Below, one piece after another: positions 1 through 10,512 of a stretch of DNA of 64,000 bases. The notes beneath the pieces are model-generated. The model did not search any database and had not been told where the DNA came from. It saw only the letters and a program-made list of their open reading frames with translations. The stretch comes from Hallella bergensis DSM 17361 (GTDB lineage: Bacteria > Bacteroidota > Bacteroidia > Bacteroidales > Bacteroidaceae). The stretch's first letter is position 1. The number at the start of each line of letters is the position of its first letter. Both the position numbers and the translations under genes were made by a program. The DNA lies in the NCBI RefSeq assembly GCF_000160535.1, contig NZ_GG704784.1:6258-70257 (forward strand). The letters run 5' to 3'.

Positions 1-160
1 ATTAGCTTAACAAGTCAATTTTTAGGGTAAGGAACATGTTTTTTACTCATAGGTTCTCAAATGATACAAAGGTAATCAAGAAAGGACAACTGGATCTTTT
101 CAGCCTATCCTATGTCCATTACACCGATGTGTATAATTTCTGACAAAAGGTGCGCTCAGT

Positions 161-205
161 TTCGCGTATTTCAAAACAAAAACCACGTGGCTCCAAATAC
201 GCGAA
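161..205. repeat. AT-rich hairpin module, copy 1
   Basis: A perfect 11-base inverted repeat: TTCGCGTATTT at 161-171 pairs with AAATACGCGAA at 195-205 around a 23-base loop that contains the small palindrome CCACGTGG. Related modules lie beside the other four 22-base arrays, at about 15971-16039, 23986-24034, 53869-53922 and 62850-62905. Copies 1, 2 and 4 share the motif CAAATAnGCGA followed by GCnGGnTTT. No gene follows closely enough to call it a terminator. Confidence 0.55.
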
Positions 206-298
206 AAATAGCGGGGTTTACAAGACGCTGACTGTCAGCGGATTGCAAAACAAGGGCTTTTCACCATAGTTTTATTCCCTGCGGTTGGATATCGATCG

Positions 299-408
299 GC
301 GGGGCGGTTAAGCCCTACCCGCACGACGGCAAGGCTGTCGACGCGTCGCCTGCGGGGCCTAAACGCGGTGCCAAAAGACTGTAATCGCAGCGAACTTGGA
401 TTTATGCC
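299..408. repeat. 22-base degenerate tandem array, copy 1
   Basis: Five consecutive 22-base units start at 299, 321, 343, 365 and 387. Four of the five begin GC followed by G or A, and all end in C. Unit 4 (365-386) is very close to unit 4 of copy 3 (24192-24213). A partial unit may precede at about 277. The period is not a multiple of three and the frames are not conserved, so this is not a coding repeat. Confidence 0.7.
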
Positions 409-606
409 GCTTTCCCGGCTAAAAATATCGGCCGAAACATGGCGCTTTCTGCGCTGGATGATCAGAAAAAACTGGCCGGAAAATTATCAAGAAAGTTTAC
501 AAACGGGGCGGCATCACGCAAAAGGCTATGGCGCGCTAAAAAACAAGCGGGAAATTCTATAGAACAGTTTTTGCGTCCTATTCCCAGCCCAAATCTCGGC
601 GTAGCC

Positions 607-2424
607 TCACTCGGTCAGTATTTGGTTCAGGAGGAATGTGGCATTTTGATTGCGTGCTACACCGGGAGTTATCTTATAAGAATAGGTGACGGCTGAGCCC
701 AGTTCGATTTCGAAACAATAGTTGTGACAGCGCTCGCCCTCCATCTTGGACAGTTCCAAGTCGTGGGTGGCAATGATGCCACTCACGGGCAATTGGGAGA
801 TGTGTTCGAGGAACAGGCGCGACCCGTTGAGCTTGTCCAACGAATTGGTGCCCTTGAGAATCTCGTCGAGGATAATCAGCGTGTGGTCGTTGTTCCTGCA
901 ATAGGCCAGCAACTGCTTCAGGCGGAGCAATTCTGCGTTGAAATAAGAGATGCCATGGGCAAGATCGTCGGTGGTGCGCATGCTGCTGAACAGCTTGAAC
1001 CTTGAGACCCGCATGGATTTGGCAAAGACCGGCATGCCCGTCAGGGCAAGAATATAGTTCACGCCCACCGCACGCAAAAAAGTTGACTTCCCGGCCATAT
1101 TGGCTCCGGTAATGATGTAGAAATGCCGGTCGTCGATTCGAAAATCATTGCGAATGGCTTTCTCGCCCAAGAATGGATGGCAGAGGCCCTGAGCCTCACA
1201 GAACACTCCCTCGTCATCAGTTATCGTTGCCCAGCAGGTGTAGGGATGATTATACAGGAACGTGGCGATCGTCACCCCCTGATCCATGCGGATCACCCGG
1301 TCGATCCATCGGTCGAGTTCTTGCTTGTCGTCGCGACTCCATTTGACAAATTTTCGGACAAGGAAAAAATCATAGAGCGCAAAGGTATTGACGACAAACA
1401 GTCCCATGATATTGCCCCGCTTGTCCAGGCCATCGAGCAACGCGGTGAGTCGGCGAAACACATTGTCCGACCCGGGAGCTGTCATGCGGTCCCCATGTGG
1501 AGCCGCGTCTGCTGTCCCGTGGCCAGGGTTTGAAGAACGTCTTTCCACCAAGTCCACCACCTTGGCCAATTGCCTGACTTGTCCATGAAACCTGTCGATG
1601 GCCGTGCTCACCCTCTTCAGTGTTCCCATGCAAAGGAGATAGACACCAAAAAACTGGAGTATGCCCCACCAAACAGGCAACAGTCCGTCTACCCTACCCA
1701 TCGCAGCCAGAAGGATGCAAGCCAGGAAGGCAACCAAGTCGGCCACGGCCAGTGCAAGCACCACGGGATGGGCAAAGAATGGGTTAACCCTGACCGTGCC
1801 AGCTGCTTGCAATGCCTGGCGAATGGCCGCGGTGTCTATTTTCTGTCTTACCCCAAAGGAGATGAACTCCGACCGGAACCTCACGTCCTCGGCCAAGGCT
1901 TGAACATGCTTCCGATAAGTCTCGTCATAGCTGTCGATATCATTCCGAAACCCCTCCCGTCCGTCCAGACTGCTCAGCCGTTCGGCCAGGGCATCGCATC
2001 CCCCCGTGGTCACGGTTCGGTTCATGCGCTGGTACAGACTGTCCCGGCCAAAGATGTCGAGGTCGTAGGTGTAGGCATGGTGTGGGTCTACGTAGCGCTG
2101 GCCATCGTCAAAACACGAGAAGTCGCCGTCCATGGCCTGCAGTTCGTTGTCGTAAACACGCTTCAGATCCTCAAGATGTCGGATGCGCTGGTCGTTCTTC
2201 GTGTCGTGCTGTCTTACAACCATATAGATTATCGCACACAGAATGGCCCATCCAAGTGCCAGTATTCGGAGGTTGGGATTGTCGCTCAAGGTAATCATCA
2301 CCAAGCCAGCCACGGCTGCCAAAAAAGATAGGATTTCGCCCATCACAAAGCCATGGGCACGGCCTCTCAGCGCCTTGATGCGTCCGGCGATGTCGGCTGA
2401 CTGTTTTTTATAAAATTCTCGCAT
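607..2424 (-). CDS. MutS-family ATPase with membrane segments
   Basis: 605 residues. The C-terminal third is a MutS-type ATPase domain: Walker A GANMAGKST at about residue 438 and Walker B LIILDEILKGTNS, followed by the family's conserved GIIATHDLEL motif. The N-terminal mismatch-recognition domain of canonical MutS is absent. Instead there is a hydrophobic hairpin at about residues 28-70 and a second hydrophobic pair at about 218-270, so the protein is probably held in the inner membrane with the ATPase in the cytoplasm. Such MutS-related membrane proteins are common in Bacteroidota but their function is not established, and a role in mismatch repair should not be assumed. It starts 18 bases after the stop of the PEP-binding gene, so the two are probably cotranscribed. 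Confidence 0.85.
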   Translation of the reverse strand: MREFYKKQSADIAGRIKALRGRAHGFVMGEILSFLAAVAGLVMITLSDNPNLRILALGWAILCAIIYMVVRQHDTKNDQRIRHLEDLKRVYDNELQAMDGDFSCFDDGQRYVDPHHAYTYDLDIFGRDSLYQRMNRTVTTGGCDALAERLSSLDGREGFRNDIDSYDETYRKHVQALAEDVRFRSEFISFGVRQKIDTAAIRQALQAAGTVRVNPFFAHPVVLALAVADLVAFLACILLAAMGRVDGLLPVWWGILQFFGVYLLCMGTLKRVSTAIDRFHGQVRQLAKVVDLVERRSSNPGHGTADAAPHGDRMTAPGSDNVFRRLTALLDGLDKRGNIMGLFVVNTFALYDFFLVRKFVKWSRDDKQELDRWIDRVIRMDQGVTIATFLYNHPYTCWATITDDEGVFCEAQGLCHPFLGEKAIRNDFRIDDRHFYIITGANMAGKSTFLRAVGVNYILALTGMPVFAKSMRVSRFKLFSSMRTTDDLAHGISYFNAELLRLKQLLAYCRNNDHTLIILDEILKGTNSLDKLNGSRLFLEHISQLPVSGIIATHDLELSKMEGERCHNYCFEIELGSAVTYSYKITPGVARNQNATFLLNQILTE

Positions 2425-2442
2425 AGGGAATGGTCAGTTATT

Positions 2443-5400
2443 TTATTGTTGTTCATTCATATTTTCTCCCAGCATCACCACACCCTCCTGCTTCATGCCG
2501 TCCATCATCATCTTCAAGGGCTGGTCGAACCTCACATGACGCACATACGGCGTCTCTTCAACGGCCGGCATGGCATCCAATAGATCCTTGCGCAGGAGGC
2601 CGCCCTCGCCGGGACAATTGGTGTCGATCGTGAAATATCCCACGCCAAACGACGTGAGGTTTTGGAAGAAGTGGGTGCCCTGGCTGGGGTCCACCCGATA
2701 GTTCTTCAAGGCCACCTCCACAATGGCGCGCGCCGCAGAGATATGCGGCCACTTCACGGGCACACCCAGCCATGAGTCGCTCGAGCCCCACCGCCCCGGG
2801 CCAATGATAATGTAATGATTGTGTGAGGCCAGGAACGCATCATTGATTCGCTCAATGTCTGCGGCCACGCGGTCGTTGTTCATGGCCGAGAACTGGTCGT
2901 CGTACTTGACGTAGACCACATCGGTTATATCGTCCGAGATGCCATGGCCCAATGAGTTGTGACTGCGAAGCAAGCATTGGCTGTCAGGAACGGCGGCCAC
3001 ATCCTCATCGAGCATCTGCTTGGAATCGACGATGGGACGAACCTGAAGCAGATAGAAGTCGCCCGTTCGGTCGGCATTGAGATTGCAGGCAAACTCTATT
3101 TCCACCGGGCGACGCATGGCCTCTGCACAATATTTCATCGACATTTGCAATATTTCGGGCAGGGGAAACACATCGTGCTGCAAGACGCCGGCAAACGATA
3201 CGATTTTTCGGCCGCCCTCATAGAGTCCGTCGCGAATGACCTGGTCGTAGGGGTCGAAAGTCGAGGCTATGTAGTTGAGCGACCCATGCTTGTCGGCTTC
3301 CTTCACCTTCAGTTTCCGGATGTTGAAGCCATCGTCCACCTGGAAATCCGTGCCCACGTGTTGGCTGTCGAGCGCATAGAAAGTGGTCTGCGTGTCCTTC
3401 AGGGCAAAGTCCATTTCCGACATCTGCAACACCTGGTGCGGATGTTGAGGCGACACGCGCAAGGTCTGGCCGCCATCCACAATATATTTGCCAAGTCCCA
3501 GGGCCAGCGAGGCTATGCCTTCTTCGGCCTTCTCGTCGCCAATGGGGTAATAGTTGATTGACCGGAGCACACCCGAGATGTTGGGATAATAGCAGTCAGC
3601 GTATGTTTTGCCCACCACCTCCTGCAACACGACAGCCATCTTCTCCTGGTCAATCACATTGGCCGTGGCTGCCATATAGGCCTTGGAACTCTTGTAATAC
3701 ACCGAGGCATAGACACTCTTGATCGCCGCGGCCAGCATGTGGAGCATCTGTTGCTTGTCGTCGAGGTAGGGTATCATGTAGGTGGAATAGACTCCTGCAA
3801 AAGGTTGATAATGGCTGTCTTCCAGGAGTGAGCTCGACCGGATGGCGATAGGACTGCGGGTGGCTTCGAAGAAGACCATGAAGTCCTCGATATAGCTGTC
3901 GGGCAACTGTGCCTTGAGGAAGGCATCCAGTATCGCTTGGTCGCTGGCATTGCTCAAAGCAATGTCGTAGAGGTTGTTCTGATCCATAAACTGATCGAAA
4001 ACATCGGTACAGAGCACCACCGTCTTGGGTATCTGCACCGTAACGCCCTCGATGCTGTTGAACTGCGGATGAATCTTCACCACATGGTCGAGGAAAGCCA
4101 GGCCCCGACCCTTGCCACCGAGAGAGCCGTCGCCGATACGCGCAAAATGGGCATAGCGGTCGAACTTAAAACGGTCGAACACGGCCACCACGCCAATGTT
4201 CTTCATGTGGCGGTACTGTACGATCGCATCGAAGATAATCTGCCGGTGGGCATCCACGTCGCGGAGTTTTTCCCACGTCACATGTTTCAGGAAGTTGCTC
4301 ACGGGGAATATGGCACGCGCGCAGAGCCAGCGGCTCATGTGGTTGCGCGAGACATGATAGAGCATCGAGTCGCGCGGAATGGTGAAAATATTGTCTTGCA
4401 ACTCCTTCAGGCTCCGCACCCTCAACACCTCCTCGTGCGTCGTGGGGTCGCGGAAGATGAAATCGCCAAAGCCCATGTGCTCCTCCAGGAGATGCCGCAG
4501 TGACACACTGAGCATCTTGGAATTCTTGTCCACAAACTTAAAGCCCTCGGCCTCAGCACGCGCACGGTTTTCGGACTCCACGCTCTCCATGACGAGTGGC
4601 AGGAACTCGTCCTCCCGGCGAATGGCTCTCAGGAGTTTGAAGCCGGCCTCAGCATCCTTTTCCACCGAGGATGCCCCCGCCCCCACAATTTCTGAGCGAC
4701 GTGTAGACTTCATGGGAAACCTCACGTCGCTGATGACGCCGAGGCAATTGTCCTTGTATTTCATATACACGGCCATGGCCTCTTCGTAGGTGCGGGCCAA
4801 CACCACCTTGGGCCGACCGCGCATTCGCAGTGTGGCAGCATGGCGGTTGAGGGCCTCAGTAGCGAAGTTCTGGCTCTGCTGCAAGATGTAGCTGTAGAGG
4901 TTGGGAAGAATAGAACTGTAGAACCGAATCGAATCCTCGACGAGCAGAATCATCTGCACACCCGCCTCAAGGACGTCCTGCTCCAAGTTCATCTTGTCCT
5001 CAATGAGTTTGATGATGGAAAGAATGAGGTTGGTGTTGCCCAACCAACAAAACACGTAGTCGAAGATGCTGAGATCTTCGTCCTGCATACGGAGAGTGAT
5101 GCCATGCGAGAACGGGGTGAGCACCACACAATGAATTTCGGGGAACTTCTCCTTGATGGCATGCGCTACGGTGAACGCATCGTTGTCGGCGGTGCCCGGC
5201 ATGCAAATGACAAGGTCTATCTTCATGGTGGCAAGAATCTTCTCGGCCTCTTCTGTCGTGGACACCTGGGTGAACGTCGGCGGATAGCGGAGCCCCAGCT
5301 CCATGTATTCATTATAAATTTTCTCCTCCACTCGTCCGTCGTCCTCGAGCATAAAGGCATCGTAGGGATTGGCCACGATGAGCACGTTGTAGATGCGGCG

Positions 5401-5472
5401 CATCATGAGGTTGACGAACGTCACGTCCTTGAGTATGAACTTGTTCCACGACTGTGTTATTTTCTCTTCCAT
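2443..5472 (-). CDS. Receiver-PEP/pyruvate-binding domain protein
   Basis: 1009 residues. The N-terminal ~330 residues hold two receiver-like folds. The first lacks the usual phospho-acceptor Asp (LVICMPGT); the second keeps the acidic pocket (LVEDS) and a candidate acceptor in SDVRFP. From about residue 440 there is a PEP/pyruvate-binding (PPDK N-terminal type) domain with GGKGRGLAFLD and IAIRSSSLLEDS. I do not see the phosphohistidine swivel domain (TxxGGxxSH) or the PEP-cleaving TIM barrel of true PEP synthase, so the frequent name 'phosphoenolpyruvate synthase' is probably wrong. The architecture suggests a signalling or phosphotransfer protein that senses PEP or pyruvate. It leads a probable two-gene operon with the MutS-like gene. 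Confidence 0.8.
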   Translation of the reverse strand: MEEKITQSWNKFILKDVTFVNLMMRRIYNVLIVANPYDAFMLEDDGRVEEKIYNEYMELGLRYPPTFTQVSTTEEAEKILATMKIDLVICMPGTADNDAFTVAHAIKEKFPEIHCVVLTPFSHGITLRMQDEDLSIFDYVFCWLGNTNLILSIIKLIEDKMNLEQDVLEAGVQMILLVEDSIRFYSSILPNLYSYILQQSQNFATEALNRHAATLRMRGRPKVVLARTYEEAMAVYMKYKDNCLGVISDVRFPMKSTRRSEIVGAGASSVEKDAEAGFKLLRAIRREDEFLPLVMESVESENRARAEAEGFKFVDKNSKMLSVSLRHLLEEHMGFGDFIFRDPTTHEEVLRVRSLKELQDNIFTIPRDSMLYHVSRNHMSRWLCARAIFPVSNFLKHVTWEKLRDVDAHRQIIFDAIVQYRHMKNIGVVAVFDRFKFDRYAHFARIGDGSLGGKGRGLAFLDHVVKIHPQFNSIEGVTVQIPKTVVLCTDVFDQFMDQNNLYDIALSNASDQAILDAFLKAQLPDSYIEDFMVFFEATRSPIAIRSSSLLEDSHYQPFAGVYSTYMIPYLDDKQQMLHMLAAAIKSVYASVYYKSSKAYMAATANVIDQEKMAVVLQEVVGKTYADCYYPNISGVLRSINYYPIGDEKAEEGIASLALGLGKYIVDGGQTLRVSPQHPHQVLQMSEMDFALKDTQTTFYALDSQHVGTDFQVDDGFNIRKLKVKEADKHGSLNYIASTFDPYDQVIRDGLYEGGRKIVSFAGVLQHDVFPLPEILQMSMKYCAEAMRRPVEIEFACNLNADRTGDFYLLQVRPIVDSKQMLDEDVAAVPDSQCLLRSHNSLGHGISDDITDVVYVKYDDQFSAMNNDRVAADIERINDAFLASHNHYIIIGPGRWGSSDSWLGVPVKWPHISAARAIVEVALKNYRVDPSQGTHFFQNLTSFGVGYFTIDTNCPGEGGLLRKDLLDAMPAVEETPYVRHVRFDQPLKMMMDGMKQEGVVMLGENMNEQQ

Positions 5473-5560
5473 GTGTGCTGTGGCAATTTTGTTTGTTCGG
5501 GCTTGGAGCGTCTCCTCCCCTTGGGGTCGCCGTCTGGGAATAAGGCTCCTGTCAGTATGG

Positions 5561-5568
5561 CAAAATTA
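5561..5568 (-). promoter_or_regulatory. -7 promoter element for the PEP-binding gene
   Basis: TAATTTTG on the minus strand matches TAnnTTTG, about 90 bases before the ATG at 5472. A TTTTG lies 14 bases upstream and an ATTGACC about 22 bases upstream; either could serve as the -33 element. Confidence 0.5.
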
Positions 5569-5738
5569 CGAAGTAAATTTGACAAAAGGTCAATACGAAT
5601 CATAAAAAATGTCGGAATTTAGTACTTCTATTTTAGATATCGGGGCATCATCACAAGGAAGAACTGGAGGATTATCTTGTCAAACGATTAGGCATAAACC
5701 GTTCCGGACTGCGGATTGACCGCAGCTATCTTCATGCA

Positions 5739-5777
5739 AAATGGCTGCACAATGCCTATAGCATCGTGCAGCCATTT
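5739..5777 (-). terminator. Hairpin after the nucleotidyltransferase gene
   Basis: A perfect 12-base stem, AAATGGCTGCAC (5739-5750) with GTGCAGCCATTT (5766-5777), around a 15-base loop. It begins 39 bases past the stop of the minus-strand nucleotidyltransferase. On the minus strand the stem ends in TTTTGC, a short U-run, so termination is plausible. Confidence 0.55.
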
Positions 5778-5816
5778 CTTATCCGTTCGGCTCTGATCCG
5801 TTCTTATCTAATCTTC

Positions 5817-6728
5817 TTAGAACAGTTTGGCAGGATAGGTGCCCTCGTCTACCAAGCTCTGGATCTTGGCCACCACACCCGGGCGGTCGGCCGCATAGGT
5901 GACACCAAACCATTTGCTGGTGGTGTCGAGCACCTTCACCGTAGCGGTTTGATCATGAATGAGCTTATTGACCAGCGACGGAATGAAGAACTCAGCCTTC
6001 TTGTTCTCCAAATTCTTAGGGTCGGAGAGGAAAGACTTGAAATAGTCTTCGCTATAATCAAAGTAGTCAGGTGTGAATCCCCACACGTTCATCGATACCG
6101 GAGTATTGTCGGCCACGGTCACCCACTCGCCGTTTTCATCCTTATACTGTATGTCTTCACCGTGGCGCTCGATTTCCGTGCGCTCCACGACATCAACCAG
6201 GTTGTCCCCGGCGTCCTTCGAGCAAATGCCTCGAGCCACCGTGCCATTCTCGCTCAGGGTGTTGCCCACGCGGTAGCCCACCATGGCATAGCGGTTCTTG
6301 CTTCCCTCAGGAAGATTGGCCAGGAACCGACCCATCACCATGAAGCAGTCGCGGTTGTAGAAATCATCGCAATTGATCACGCAGAAAGGTTCCTTGATCA
6401 CATCCTTGGCCATGAGTACGGCGTGGTTGGTGCCCCAGGGTTTTTCGCGTCCCTCAGGCACTGAGAATCCCTCGGGAAGGGCATCCAGGCTTTGGAACAC
6501 AAGTTCTGCAGGGATATGTCCCTCGTATTTTGACAGCACCTGCTCGCGGAACTGCTGTTCAAAATCCTTGCGGATGACAAAAACAATTTTCCCAAAGCCG
6601 GCCTTGATGGCATCGTAAATAGAATAATCCATGATAGTCTCGCCGTTGGGTCCCAGACCGTCGAGCTGCTTCAAACCGCCGTAGCGGCTGCCCATACCCG
6701 CAGCAAGGAGTAACAATGTTGGTTTCAT
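5817..6728 (-). CDS. Sugar nucleotidyltransferase
   Basis: 303 residues of the NTP-transferase fold. The N-terminus LLLAAGMGSRYGGLKQLDGL is the nucleotide-binding signature (GxGxRxG...K) of enzymes that join a sugar 1-phosphate to an NTP. Later motifs such as NCDDFYNRDCF fit the metal-binding Asp region. The family is widespread in Bacteroidota and is usually annotated only as nucleotidyltransferase; the sugar and base are not predictable from the motifs. It is divergent from the ABC-F gene across an unusual symmetrical promoter region (6792-6868) and is followed by a hairpin. The start at 6728 is supported by the -7 element at 6795-6802. Confidence 0.85.
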   Translation of the reverse strand: MKPTLLLLAAGMGSRYGGLKQLDGLGPNGETIMDYSIYDAIKAGFGKIVFVIRKDFEQQFREQVLSKYEGHIPAELVFQSLDALPEGFSVPEGREKPWGTNHAVLMAKDVIKEPFCVINCDDFYNRDCFMVMGRFLANLPEGSKNRYAMVGYRVGNTLSENGTVARGICSKDAGDNLVDVVERTEIERHGEDIQYKDENGEWVTVADNTPVSMNVWGFTPDYFDYSEDYFKSFLSDPKNLENKKAEFFIPSLVNKLIHDQTATVKVLDTTSKWFGVTYAADRPGVVAKIQSLVDEGTYPAKLF

Positions 6729-6794
6729 TTGCTATATTTTAGTTAATAATAATGTGGTCAACACGTGTCCATCCAGAAGGAGTTACACCATGTG

Positions 6795-6863
6795 CAAATT
6801 TAAGTAAAATTCTCGAATTATGAGGCTAAGTGGCTAATTATTCGAGAATTTTATCTAATTTTG
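6795..6863. promoter_or_regulatory. Symmetrical divergent promoter pair
   Basis: Minus-strand TAAATTTG (6795-6802) faces plus-strand TAATTTTG (6856-6863). Each lies inside one arm of a long imperfect inverted repeat of roughly 30 bases per arm, about 6792-6868. Both arms begin GTGCAAA from the outside and share AAAATTCTCGAAT. The minus promoter fits the nucleotidyltransferase gene and the plus promoter the ABC-F gene. Confidence 0.65.
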
Positions 6864-6883
6864 CACAGAATTTCAACAATTAA

Positions 6884-8521
<1,638 letters not shown>

Positions 8522-8527
8522 TCAAAA

Positions 8528-8568
8528 CATGCCATTATCCGCCATCAATGGATAATGGCATGTTTTTT
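8528..8568 (+). terminator. Intrinsic terminator after the ABC-F gene
   Basis: A perfect 13-base stem, CATGCCATTATCC (8528-8540) with GGATAATGGCATG (8550-8562), a 9-base loop, then six T. It begins six bases after the stop codon and separates this gene from grpE. Confidence 0.9.
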
Positions 8569-8598
8569 GCTCCTTGCTAAACATAAATACTTATAATT

Positions 8599-9207
8599 AT
8601 GGCAGATAAGAATAAAGATACAGTAGATCTGGAGATGGATGACAAAGACATCCAAGTGGACAACCATGCCCAAACAGAGGATGGAAACGATGAGGCGACT
8701 CAGGCTGAAGACACAAATGAGGCGGAAACACAGGACGACGGGGACACCGAAGAAACTGTTCAGGATCCGCTGGAGGCAGCGCAGGAGCAGATTGCTGCCC
8801 TGAAAGACCAGCTGTTGCGCACCGCTGCCGAGTTCGACAACTATAAAAAGAGAACCATCAAGGAGAAGATGGAACTGATACAAAACGGCGGAGCTAAGGC
8901 CGTTGCGGCCATCCTCCCCATCCTCGATGACTTTGAGCGCGCCGTCGCTGACAAGAGCGAAGACGCCGCAGCCATCAAGGAGGGTACAAAGGTTATCTTC
9001 AACAAGTTTGTGAAAACCCTCGAAAGCCTCGGCGTCAAACAAATCGACACCGAAGACCAAGACTTCAACACCGACTATCACGAAGCCGTGGCCATGGTGC
9101 CGGGGGTGGACGATGACAAGAAAGGCAGGGTGATCGACTGTGTTCAGACCGGCTATATCATGAACGACAAGGTTATTCGCCATGCCAAAGTGGCTGTCGG
9201 TCAGTAA
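8599..9207 (+). CDS. grpE: Nucleotide exchange factor GrpE
   Basis: 202 residues. GrpE releases ADP from DnaK so that the Hsp70 cycle can continue. The first ~60 residues are strongly acidic and low in complexity, as is usual. They are followed by a long helical coiled-coil region with the conserved AEFDNYKKRT motif (about 75-84) and a C-terminal beta domain ending in VIRHAKVAVGQ. It lies 40 bases upstream of dnaJ and the two form an operon closed by the hairpin at 10431. dnaK is not in the window. I see no obvious CIRCE or other heat-shock operator upstream. Confidence 0.97.
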   Translation: MADKNKDTVDLEMDDKDIQVDNHAQTEDGNDEATQAEDTNEAETQDDGDTEETVQDPLEAAQEQIAALKDQLLRTAAEFDNYKKRTIKEKMELIQNGGAKAVAAILPILDDFERAVADKSEDAAAIKEGTKVIFNKFVKTLESLGVKQIDTEDQDFNTDYHEAVAMVPGVDDDKKGRVIDCVQTGYIMNDKVIRHAKVAVGQ

Positions 9208-9247
9208 TAGATTCAGGTAACAATTATTTCTCAACAAGGAACATCAA

Positions 9248-10420
9248 ATGGCAGGGAAAAGAGACTACTACGAGGTGCTTGGAGTGGACAAAGGCGCATC
9301 GGAAGACGAAATCAAGAAGGCGTATCGCAAGATGGCCATCAAATACCACCCCGACCGCAACCCCAACAATAAGGAAGCAGAAGAAAAATTCAAGGAGGCG
9401 GCAGAAGCCTACGAGGTTCTGCACGACCCCCAGAAACGCCAGCAATACGACCAGTTTGGCTTTAACGGCCCACAAGGTGGCTTTGGCGGCTTTGGCGGAG
9501 GGGCCAGCATGGACATGGACGACATCTTCTCCATGTTCGGAGATATCTTTGGCGGCCACGGCGGAGGGTTCGGAGGCTTTGGAGGATTCGGCAGTGACCA
9601 AGGCGGGAGTCAGCAGCGCGTGTATCGCGGCAGCGACCTTCGTCTGAAAGTCAGGTTGTCGCTGCAGGAGGTGGCAAGCGGTGTCACCAAGAAATTCAAG
9701 GTTCGCAAGGATATCACCTGCACCCATTGCCACGGATCCGGAGCAGAGGGCAATGCCACCCCTGAAACCTGTCCCACCTGCCATGGATCCGGTATGGTGA
9801 ACCGGACCGTGCGCTCAGTGTTCGGCATGATGACCACCCAAAGCGAATGCCCAACCTGCCATGGCGAGGGCAAGATTATCAAAAACAAGTGCAAGCATTG
9901 CGGTGGCACGGGCACGGTAAAGGGTGAGGATATCGTGGAAATCAACATCCCGGCCGGTGTTGAGGAAGGCATGATCATCAATGTGAGCGGAAAAGGAAAT
10001 GCAGGACCGCGCAATGGCATCAACGGCGACATCCAGGTGGTGGTCGAAGAAGAGCCGAACGACACCTTCGTTCGCGACCATCAGGATGTAATCTACAACC
10101 TGCTGCTCGACTTCCCAACGGCCACTCTTGGCGGCGAAGTGGAAATTCCAACCATCGACAACAAGCGTGTCAGGATGAAAGTGGAACCGGGCACACAACC
10201 CGGCAAGAGCGTCAGACTTCGGGGAAAGGGACTCCCGGCCATACAGGGATATGGCAGCGGCATGGGCGACCTTATCGTCAATATGAGCGTGTACGTGCCT
10301 AAGACGCTGTCCCGAGAGGAGCGCACGGCCGTGGAAGGACTGAAAGGCAGCAGCAACTTCCAGGGAGACCATGCAACGAAGCAAAGTATTTTCAACAAGT
10401 TCAGAAACTACTTCAACTAA
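9248..10420 (+). CDS. dnaJ: Chaperone DnaJ
   Basis: 390 residues, a complete type I Hsp40. The J domain spans about 5-70 with HPD at 34-36 for stimulating DnaK ATPase. A Gly/Phe-rich linker follows (about 75-122). Four zinc-binding CxxCxGxG repeats begin at residue 158: [24 protein letters not shown] and CKHCGGTG. The C-terminal substrate-binding domains follow. Cotranscribed with grpE and ended by a clear terminator, so the pair is a self-contained cochaperone operon. Confidence 0.98.
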   Translation: MAGKRDYYEVLGVDKGASEDEIKKAYRKMAIKYHPDRNPNNKEAEEKFKEAAEAYEVLHDPQKRQQYDQFGFNGPQGGFGGFGGGASMDMDDIFSMFGDIFGGHGGGFGGFGGFGSDQGGSQQRVYRGSDLRLKVRLSLQEVASGVTKKFKVRKDITCTHCHGSGAEGNATPETCPTCHGSGMVNRTVRSVFGMMTTQSECPTCHGEGKIIKNKCKHCGGTGTVKGEDIVEINIPAGVEEGMIINVSGKGNAGPRNGINGDIQVVVEEEPNDTFVRDHQDVIYNLLLDFPTATLGGEVEIPTIDNKRVRMKVEPGTQPGKSVRLRGKGLPAIQGYGSGMGDLIVNMSVYVPKTLSREERTAVEGLKGSSNFQGDHATKQSIFNKFRNYFN

Positions 10421-10430
10421 GCCAACCTCG

Positions 10431-10479
10431 AAATGGTTATGCAAAGAGAGAGTCTCGGAGCATAACCATTTTGCTTTTT
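10431..10479 (+). terminator. Terminator of the grpE-dnaJ operon
   Basis: AAATGGTTATGC (10431-10442) pairs perfectly with GCATAACCATTT (10460-10471) and is followed by a T-rich tail ending in five T. It starts 10 bases after the dnaJ stop. Confidence 0.85.
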
Positions 10480-10512
10480 CATCACCCATAACCTTTTATC
10501 ACAGATGCAACC

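Larger units (their letters stand above)
1..606. other. Non-coding region with a dispersed composite repeat
   Basis: No convincing gene is present. In order it holds an inverted-repeat hairpin (161-205), a 22-base periodic array (299-408) and a conserved block with the core ACATGGCGC at 437-445. The same three parts recur in the gaps near 24.1, 53.7 and 62.7 kb. A minus-strand TACCTTTG at 67-74 could be a promoter for a gene left of the window, but without a visible partner gene this is weak. Short open frames here overlap the repeat and look accidental. Confidence 0.6.
5473..5816. other. Gap between two minus-strand genes
   Basis: Contains the promoter of the PEP-binding gene, a strong hairpin (5739-5777) and, on the plus strand at about 5636-5816, an open stretch with protein-like composition (it includes EELEDYLVKRLGINRSGLRI) but no start codon. 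That stretch could be the tail of a lost gene. I do not recognise it and cannot show it is translated. Confidence 0.35.

Noticed and set aside
67..74. TACCTTTG on the minus strand at the window start
   Set aside because: It matches the -7 motif, but any gene it would serve lies outside the window, so it cannot be supported.
299..408. 22-base arrays as CRISPR arrays
   Set aside because: The units are contiguous with no unique spacers, the repeats are degenerate and no cas genes are present.
2443..5472. Annotation as phosphoenolpyruvate synthase (ppsA)
   Set aside because: Only the PEP/pyruvate-binding domain is seen; the phosphohistidine and PEP-cleaving domains are missing.
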